From contig JBOFWM010000039.1 in assembly GCA_051653625.1 (NCBI GenBank), positions 1 to 7,530 of the forward strand: a stretch of 7,530 bases of DNA. Reading direction: 5' to 3'. The position numbers and the translations under genes were made by a program. The stretch is from SFDP01 sp051653625 (GTDB taxonomy: Bacteria; Bacillota; Clostridia; Lachnospirales; Lachnospiraceae). Below are positions 1-4,632 of the stretch, one piece after another (position 1 is the stretch's first letter; each line of letters begins with the position of its first letter). Below the pieces are notes generated by a model. It was not told where the DNA came from, made no database searches, and was given only the letters and a program-made list of their open reading frames with translations.

Positions 1-144
1 ATATGTACGATTCGTTGTATCGGAATTAAAGCCCTTGGACTACTATAGCAAACCAAAGTAGCTTAAAGCGAAATGGAGTAGGTTGAACAGGGAATTAAAC
101 ATAACTTTACAGAGTTTTATAAGGTTTTGGCAACGGATAAAGAA
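1..144. other. Unassigned stretch upstream of aroQ
   Basis: No gene can be assigned here. Two + frames are open from the left edge: one stops with TAG at 46-48 and one with TAG at 59-61. Either could be the last 15-20 codons of a gene that starts outside the window, but neither tail is recognisable. A possible but poor promoter for aroQ is TTAAAC (95-100) with TATAAG (118-123). Its -35 is weak, so I do not call it separately. No terminator hairpin was seen, so aroQ may be read through from an upstream gene. Confidence 0.3.
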
Positions 145-591
145 ATGAAATTACTAGTAATTAATGGGCCTAATCTTAATTTTTTAGGAATTCGAAAACA
201 AAATGTATATGGAAAAGAAGATTATGAATTTTTATTAAATAAAATAAAAGACAAAGAACTTGAATGTGGTATTTCGATTGAAGTATTTCAAAGTAATTAC
301 GAAGGGGCCATTATTGATAAAATTCAAGAATCATATTTTGATGACACAAAGGGAATCGTTATAAATCCAGGTGCTTTTACTCATTATAGTTATGCGATAC
401 GTGATGCATTAGAAAGTATTCCGTTTAAAAAAGTAGAAATACATATTTCTGATATAAAAAAAAGAGAGGCCTTTCGTCAATTATCCGTTACAAGTGAAGT
501 ATGTGATAAGCAAATTATGGGAAAAGGATTAGACGGATATATTGAGGCAATTGATTGGCTTATTTTGAAAATAAATGAGGAAATATGTTAA
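145..591 (+). CDS. aroQ: Type II 3-dehydroquinate dehydratase (AroQ)
   Basis: Cytoplasmic enzyme that dehydrates 3-dehydroquinate to 3-dehydroshikimate, the third step of the shikimate pathway to chorismate and aromatic amino acids. At 148 residues it has the usual length of the small dodecameric type II family. Visible family signatures are NGPNLNFLGIR (7-17), Tyr22 (catalytic tyrosine of the flexible loop), INPGAFTH (73-80), and EIHIS (98-102) followed by Arg107 and Arg111. These match the M. tuberculosis active-site set Asn12, Arg19, Tyr24, Asn75, His81, Glu99, His101, Arg108 and Arg112 as I recall it. The frame stays open upstream to a TTG at 127, but ATG 145 puts the conserved start at the normal place and has a weak GGA (135-137) in front. 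Minor oddities are QSNYEG where QSNHEG is common and HISD where HISN is usual. efp follows after 76 bases, a neighbourhood I associate with Clostridia. Confidence 0.95.
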   Translation: MKLLVINGPNLNFLGIRKQNVYGKEDYEFLLNKIKDKELECGISIEVFQSNYEGAIIDKIQESYFDDTKGIVINPGAFTHYSYAIRDALESIPFKKVEIHISDIKKREAFRQLSVTSEVCDKQIMGKGLDGYIEAIDWLILKINEEIC

Positions 592-597
592 TTTGTC

Positions 598-626
598 TTG
601 CCAAATGTAGGAATATAATATAGAAT
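598..626 (+). promoter_or_regulatory. Candidate sigma-A promoter for efp
   Basis: TTGCCA (598-603) and TAGAAT (621-626) are separated by 17 bases, and each differs from consensus at one position. A perfect TATAAT also occurs at 614-619, but only 15 bases from a weaker TTGTCT (593-598), so the exact -10 is ambiguous. Either choice would start efp mRNA 25-40 bases before its ATG, allowing efp expression independent of aroQ. Confidence 0.45.
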
Positions 627-667
627 ATTATAGAATTGTAAGTGAATAGATTTAGGAGGAAAGTGAA

Positions 668-1225
668 ATGATTTCAGCAGGAGATTTCAGAAATGGTCTT
701 ACTATAGAATATGATGGAAATATTTTTCAAATCGTAGAATTCCAACATGTTAAACCAGGTAAAGGTGCGGCGTTTGTAAGAACGAAGCTTAGAAATATTA
801 TTAATGGTGGTTTGGTAGAAAAAACCTTCCGTCCATCAGAAAAATGTCCTCAAGCACGTATAGATCGTAAAGATATGCAATATTTATACTCAGATGGTGA
901 TTTATTCCATTTTATGGATCAAGAATCTTATGAACAAATTGCTCTAAATGAAGAAACAGTAGGAGAGTATTTAAAATTTGTGAAAGAAAATGATGTTTGT
1001 AAAGTATGTTCCCATAATGGAAATGTATTTGCAATTGAACCACCATTATTTGTAGAACTTGAGATTACAGAAACGGAACCAGGATTTAAAGGTGATACAG
1101 CACAAGGTGCTACAAAACCGGCTACAGTTGAAACTGGTGCAATCGTATATGTTCCATTATTTGTAGAACAAGGTGATAAAATCAAAATCGACACTCGTTC
1201 AGGGGATTATTTATCAAGAGTATAA
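668..1225 (+). CDS. efp: Translation elongation factor P (EF-P)
   Basis: EF-P binds the ribosome next to the E site and relieves stalling at polyproline and similar motifs. The 185 residues are the standard length. An N-terminal KOW-like domain (about 1-63) carries the loop HVKPGKGAAF (27-36), with Lys32 at its tip, the residue that is modified post-translationally in many bacteria. A central OB domain (about 65-127) and a C-terminal OB domain follow, the latter ending in the family signature IDTRSGDYLSRV. The start is clear: AGGAGG at 654-659 lies 8 bases before the ATG, and the protein begins with the typical MISAGDFRNG. Lys32 with PGKG resembles the B. subtilis type rather than the Arg32 type. 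No EF-P modification enzyme is encoded in this window, so the modification cannot be inferred. A terminator follows 19 bases after the stop codon. Confidence 0.98.
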   Translation: MISAGDFRNGLTIEYDGNIFQIVEFQHVKPGKGAAFVRTKLRNIINGGLVEKTFRPSEKCPQARIDRKDMQYLYSDGDLFHFMDQESYEQIALNEETVGEYLKFVKENDVCKVCSHNGNVFAIEPPLFVELEITETEPGFKGDTAQGATKPATVETGAIVYVPLFVEQGDKIKIDTRSGDYLSRV

Positions 1226-1244
1226 TTCGTATATAGCGACTTTT

Positions 1245-1283
1245 AAGACAACAACCAATTGATTTGGGGTGTTGTCTTTTTTT
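1245..1283 (+). terminator. Intrinsic terminator after efp
   Basis: The perfect 9-bp stem AAGACAACA (1245-1253) / TGTTGTCTT (1270-1278) can be extended inward by two C-G pairs after one mismatch. It is followed by a seven-T run (1277-1283, partly overlapping the stem). This ends the efp transcript and lies just before the DUF5688 gene. Confidence 0.9.
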
Positions 1284-1319
1284 GTGGAAAAATTTGAAAA
1301 AAAGGAGAAAAGAGAAGGT

Positions 1320-2258
1320 ATGGAAAATAATTATAGAAATTTTGTAGAAAGAGTTCGATTAGGATTATCTGAATTTTATGGAGACGATAAAAAAATAATG
1401 GTACAGAGTGTTTCGAAAAACAATGGTGTATTATTACAAGGCATTACAGTAATGGAATTAGAACATACAATGGGCCCAACTATATATATGGAAGAGTTTT
1501 ATAATTTATATAAGAAAAACGGAAATTTTGGAGAGACAATGCTTGCAATTATAGAAGCATTCGATAGTGGAAAAATGCCAGAAGCATTTGCACTAGATTT
1601 TTTTAATGATTATGAAAAAGTAAAAGAAAAATTAGTATATCGCTTGATTGATTTTGAAAAAAATCAAACCTTATTAGAAGATGTTCCGTATATCCCATTT
1701 CTTGACTTAGCGCTTGTGTGCCAATGTTTAATTGTAACGGAAATTTTTGGAAATGGTGTTGTAATGATAGCGGATTCCCATTTGAAAAGTTGGAATATCT
1801 CTAAGGAACAATTATTTGCAGATACAAAAATTAGTTGTCAAAAGATTCAGCCATATGAATTTAAAACAATGAACTATATTATAAAAGAGCTTTTTGAATC
1901 AGAAATGGAACCAGGAGAAGATATGAAAGAATATGTAGAAGAAATGATTGCAGAAATAGAAAATCAAGAGCAAAAAATGTATATTCTTACAAATATTAAT
2001 CGATTTTATGGTGCTTCGTGTATTTGTTACGATAATATACAAGAAGAAATCGAAGAAATATTAGGTGGGGATTATTATGTAATACCGAGTTCTGTACATG
2101 AGCTGATTATAATCAAAGCAGATCATTGTATTGATGTAAACGAATTAAATAAGATGGTGAATGAAGTAAATGATACGCAAGTTCTTCCAGAGGAATATTT
2201 ATCCAATCATGTATATTTTTATGATAGTAACAAAAAATCACTTACATGTGCAAAATAA
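1320..2258 (+). CDS. DUF5688 family protein, function unknown
   Basis: I recognise this as a DUF5688 member from its layout; no biochemical function is known to me. The 312-residue product is predicted cytoplasmic, with no signal peptide or membrane segment. Visible landmarks are an N-terminal helical segment, the strand-rich stretch VSKNNGVLLQGITV followed by GPTIYMEEFY, the central PFLDLALVCQCLI segment, MYILTN at 220-225 with FYGASCICY after it, and IPSSVHE at 255-261 near the C-terminus. The protein is rich in Glu, Asn and Lys. The frame is open back to a GTG at 1269, but that codon lies inside the efp terminator hairpin. ATG 1320 is preceded by AAAGGAG (1301-1307) at a 12-base spacing and is the better start. 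No convincing promoter of its own was found between the terminator and the ATG, so expression may depend on terminator read-through or an element I cannot recognise. Confidence 0.85.
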   Translation: MENNYRNFVERVRLGLSEFYGDDKKIMVQSVSKNNGVLLQGITVMELEHTMGPTIYMEEFYNLYKKNGNFGETMLAIIEAFDSGKMPEAFALDFFNDYEKVKEKLVYRLIDFEKNQTLLEDVPYIPFLDLALVCQCLIVTEIFGNGVVMIADSHLKSWNISKEQLFADTKISCQKIQPYEFKTMNYIIKELFESEMEPGEDMKEYVEEMIAEIENQEQKMYILTNINRFYGASCICYDNIQEEIEEILGGDYYVIPSSVHELIIIKADHCIDVNELNKMVNEVNDTQVLPEEYLSNHVYFYDSNKKSLTCAK

Positions 2259-2266
2259 TTAAAAAC

Positions 2267-2295
2267 TAGACAAGAAATCTTAGATGTGATATTAT
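2267..2295 (+). promoter_or_regulatory. Promoter for tRNA-Arg and the downstream SH3b gene
   Basis: TAGACA (2267-2272), a 17-base spacer and TATTAT (2290-2295) each match the sigma-A consensus at 5 of 6 positions. A TG one base before the -10 (2287-2288) makes it an extended -10. Transcription would start near 2302, about 46 bases before the mature tRNA. This is the best-looking promoter in the window. Confidence 0.65.
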
Positions 2296-2347
2296 AGCTT
2301 AGGTATTGTAATAAAATCGTAACAATTAGATGTTTTACAATGTATCT

Positions 2348-2419
2348 GCACCCGTAGTCTAACGGATAGAACGGAGGCCTCCGACGCCTTTGATGCAGGT
2401 TCGATTCCTGTCGGGTGCA
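2348..2419 (+). tRNA. tRNA-Arg, anticodon CCG
   Basis: A full cloverleaf can be drawn. The acceptor GCACCCG (2348-2354) pairs perfectly with CGGGTGC (2412-2418), with discriminator A at 2419. The D arm spans 2357-2372. The anticodon stem GAGGC/GCCTT (2374-2378 / 2386-2390) encloses the loop CTCCGAC with anticodon CCG at 2381-2383. The variable loop has four bases, and the T stem GCAGG/CCTGT closes the loop TTCGATT. The anticodon reads CGG arginine codons. CCA is not encoded (ATT follows), so it must be added by a nucleotidyltransferase. In the conventional D-stem alignment, positions 12 and 23 form a C-A mismatch; pairing TCT (2358-2360) with AGA (2368-2370) is an alternative. No terminator separates it from the next gene. 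Confidence 0.96.
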
Positions 2420-2466
2420 TTAAACATGTAAAAATAAAATTGTTAAGTTATGGAAAGGTGGGTTTT

Positions 2467-3786
2467 ATGAATAACTCTAAAGATTTCAAAGATAAAATAA
2501 ATGATATTAAAAAGCACATAAAAGAATATATAACTGATTTCAAACATTTGATTAAAGAAAACAAAAAAATTGCAATTGCTGCAGGTGCATTTTTTGCAGT
2601 AGCTATAATTTTGATTGGAATTGGTAGTATCATGAGACAAAGCAAAGTAGCAAGTGAAACAATTGTTGCGGAAGCAAAAGAAACAGAAGGTGGAAGCGTA
2701 CAATTTGTTATTCCAGAAGAGCCATTAGAAGTAGATGCATACCCAGAAGTTGTAAATCTTGTAAAACAGTATTTTCAAGCAATTTCGGATGGAGACGTTA
2801 CGACAATTCATCAAATTAGTAATTATTTAGAAGACACAGAAGAAATTAAAATTCAAAAGAAAAGTGAGTTTATTGAAGCTCATAATAATATAAAAGTATA
2901 TACAAAGATCGGACCAGTTGCAGATTCTTTTATTGCATATGTATATTATGAATTAAAATTTAAGGAGTATGAATTATCTGCACCAGGTCTTAAAACATTA
3001 TATATTTGTAAAAATGAAAATGGAGAATATTACATCAATAGTGCTGAGATTGAAGGATGGGAAGAAGAATATCTTCTTGCAGTATCTGCGCAAAATGATG
3101 TTGTTGATTTATTTAACAGTATACAAGTTCAATATAATGAAACAGTAGAAAATGATGAAGAATTAAGAGCATTTTTGGAATCTATTACAGGAATTCTTAC
3201 TGCAGCGGTAGGGGATGAATTAGCGAAATTAGAAGAAGCGTCACAAGCAGAAGAAGTTGCTGTGGTGGAAGAAGTTCCAGCAGAAATTGAGGTAGTAACA
3301 AAGGTTAAAACAACAACGGTAGTAAATGTTAGAAGTTCGGATAGCGAAACTGCAGACCGTCTTGGAAAAAGCGAAGTAGGAGCAGTATATGACTTGATTG
3401 AAGAACGTTTAAATGGATGGTCTAAAATTACTTTTGAAGGAAAAGATGCATTTGTTAAGTCGGAATATTTAGAACCAGTAGAAACAAAAATGGTAAGTAA
3501 TCCTGCAGCACAAACAGAAGCTTCTACAACAGAAGAAGTGGTTCAAGAAGAAAATAGTGAGACAGAAACTCCTGTAACGGAAAATACAACGGTTGAGGGA
3601 AAAACTGGAACTGTAACTGCCAAAGAAAGCATTAATGTTAGAATAAGTGCAGATCAAAGTTCGGAACGTATTGCATTATGTTATGCGGGAGATAAGTTAG
3701 AGGTATTAGAAAATCTTTCAGATGGTTGGAGTAAAGTAACATATAATGGTAAAACAGGATATGTAAAAACAGAGTTTTTAGAATAG
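2467..3786 (+). CDS. Membrane-anchored protein with two SH3b domains
   Basis: The 439-residue protein probably has its bulk outside the cell. It has a short, Lys-rich cytoplasmic N-terminus (1-34), one transmembrane helix (about 35-56, KIAIAAG...GIGSIM) acting as an uncleaved anchor, and an extracytoplasmic region (about 92-197, VNLVKQYFQAISDGD to SAEIEGW) that resembles an NTF2-like fold. A helical stretch, an acidic Glu/Ala/Val linker (about 252-277), and SH3b domain 1 (about 279-336, with VNVRSS and GWSKI) come next. A Thr/Glu-rich linker (339-377) leads to SH3b domain 2 (378-439, with INVR, GWSKV and GYVKTEFLE at the very end). Bacterial SH3b domains commonly bind peptidoglycan or peptides, so a cell-envelope role is inferred. 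There is no catalytic domain. The start ATG 2467 has AAGGTGG (2455-2461) five bases upstream; an in-frame TTG at 2440 lacks such support. The gene sits 47 bases behind the tRNA and ends at a strong terminator. Confidence 0.85.
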   Translation: MNNSKDFKDKINDIKKHIKEYITDFKHLIKENKKIAIAAGAFFAVAIILIGIGSIMRQSKVASETIVAEAKETEGGSVQFVIPEEPLEVDAYPEVVNLVKQYFQAISDGDVTTIHQISNYLEDTEEIKIQKKSEFIEAHNNIKVYTKIGPVADSFIAYVYYELKFKEYELSAPGLKTLYICKNENGEYYINSAEIEGWEEEYLLAVSAQNDVVDLFNSIQVQYNETVENDEELRAFLESITGILTAAVGDELAKLEEASQAEEVAVVEEVPAEIEVVTKVKTTTVVNVRSSDSETADRLGKSEVGAVYDLIEERLNGWSKITFEGKDAFVKSEYLEPVETKMVSNPAAQTEASTTEEVVQEENSETETPVTENTTVEGKTGTVTAKESINVRISADQSSERIALCYAGDKLEVLENLSDGWSKVTYNGKTGYVKTEFLE

Positions 3787-3792
3787 ATTACG

Positions 3793-3831
3793 ACTACCAG
3801 ATAAACCTAAGGGTTGTCTGGTAGTTTTTTT
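3793..3831 (+). terminator. Intrinsic terminator after the SH3b gene
   Basis: A perfect 9-bp stem, ACTACCAGA (3793-3801) / TCTGGTAGT (3817-3825), has an additional inner AACC/GGTT stem (3804-3807 / 3812-3815) with a four-base loop. Seven Ts follow (3825-3831). It starts six bases after the stop codon. Confidence 0.92.
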
Positions 3832-3841
3832 CTGTTATAAT
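3814..3841 (+). promoter_or_regulatory. Candidate promoter for rluF-ligA, overlapping the terminator
   Basis: A perfect TATAAT (3836-3841) is preceded by TGT, giving an extended -10. TTGTCT (3814-3819), 16 bases upstream, matches the -35 consensus at 4 of 6. The -35 lies inside the 3' arm of the preceding terminator. Transcription would start near 3848 and give a leader of about 37 bases before the rluF start codon. Confidence 0.55.
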
Positions 3842-3884
3842 AGAAAAATGCAGAATGTTAGAATGAAAATGAAAGATTGCGTGA

Positions 3885-4601
3885 ATGAAAATGGAAAAAA
3901 TTAGAATTAATAAATATCTTGCAGATTGTGGAGTTTGTTCAAGACGAGAAGCCGATGTGCTTGTAGAGCAAAAAAAGGTTTTAGTGAATGGAGAGATTGC
4001 ACAAAATGGGACAAGAGTTACAAATAAGGATATTGTAAAGGTTCATGGAAAGTTAGTAGGCCAACAAGAAGAAAAAGTAGTACTTGCTTTTTATAAACCG
4101 AGAGGAGTTGTTTGTACGAGCAAAGATAAACATGCTACAAAAGTAATAAAAGATGTGTTAAAATATCCTGTCCGTCTTACGTATGCTGGAAGATTAGATA
4201 AGGAATCAGAAGGTTTACTTCTTATGACAAATGATGGAATGTTAATAAAAAATTTGATGACAGGAAGTCATTATCATGAAAAGGAATATCTGGTAAAGGT
4301 AAACAAGGAAATTGATGAGAAGTTTCTTGATGCAATGAAAAGAGGAATCTATTTAAAAGAATTGGATTGCACTACAAGAGCGTGTGAAGTGGAGTATATT
4401 GGAAAATATTCTTTTCGTATTGTATTAACACAAGGGTTAAATCGTCAAATTCGTAGAATGTGTGATGCATTAACATATTCTGTAGTAGAATTAAAACGTG
4501 TTCGTGTGGCAAATATAACATTAAATCGATTAAAGCGTGGGGAGTATCGTAAAATCGTAGGAGCAGAATTAGAAGAATTGTATCGAATATGTAAAGAGTA
4601 G
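3885..4601 (+). CDS. rluF: 23S rRNA pseudouridine synthase, RluF-like
   Basis: Member of the RsuA/RluB/E/F family, which converts specific uridines in rRNA to pseudouridine; E. coli RluF modifies U2604 of 23S rRNA. The 238 residues contain an N-terminal S4 RNA-binding domain (about 4-60, INKYLADCGVCSRREAD and VLVNG) and a catalytic domain that begins near KPRGVVCT. The signature GRLDKESEGLLLMTNDG holds the catalytic Asp105. The motif GLNRQIRRMCDAL and the downstream LKRVRVANITL are closest to RluF as I remember it, but RluB or RsuA specificity cannot be excluded from sequence reading alone. The stop codon TGA (3882-3884) directly precedes ATG 3885, so this is the earliest possible start; ATG 3891 is the alternative. 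Neither has a recognisable Shine-Dalgarno sequence, which is unusual for this window. ligA follows after 31 bases with no terminator, so the two are probably co-transcribed. Confidence 0.9.
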   Translation: MKMEKIRINKYLADCGVCSRREADVLVEQKKVLVNGEIAQNGTRVTNKDIVKVHGKLVGQQEEKVVLAFYKPRGVVCTSKDKHATKVIKDVLKYPVRLTYAGRLDKESEGLLLMTNDGMLIKNLMTGSHYHEKEYLVKVNKEIDEKFLDAMKRGIYLKELDCTTRACEVEYIGKYSFRIVLTQGLNRQIRRMCDALTYSVVELKRVRVANITLNRLKRGEYRKIVGAELEELYRICKE

Positions 4602-4620
4602 TAAAAAGTAGTAAAAAGGA
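4591..4620 (+). repeat. Three 10-bp imperfect tandem copies at the rluF/ligA junction
   Basis: The copies are GTAAAGAGTA (4591-4600), GTAAAAAGTA (4601-4610) and GTAAAAAGGA (4611-4620), each differing from the next by one base. The array covers the rluF stop codon (4599-4601), and its last copy supplies the AAGGA likely to act as the ligA ribosome binding site. It probably arose by local slippage or duplication. Confidence 0.7.
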
Positions 4621-4632
4621 TGTGGGTAAAAC

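Noticed and set aside
40..110. Short - strand frame of about 19 codons upstream of aroQ
   Set aside because: It is too short, has no ribosome binding site and encodes only a hydrophobic run expected by chance.
928..1194. 88-codon open frame on the - strand inside efp
   Set aside because: It is the antisense shadow of the well-conserved efp gene, with no ribosome binding site and no recognisable product.
1221..1226. TATAAT at the efp stop codon as a promoter for the DUF5688 gene
   Set aside because: The -35 at the right distance is poor (TTCAGG), and any transcript would run straight into the terminator at 1245-1283.
2348..2460. tRNA gene as an integration site (att duplication or island edge)
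   Set aside because: No direct repeat of the tRNA 3' end is present downstream, and no integrase or phage gene lies in the window.
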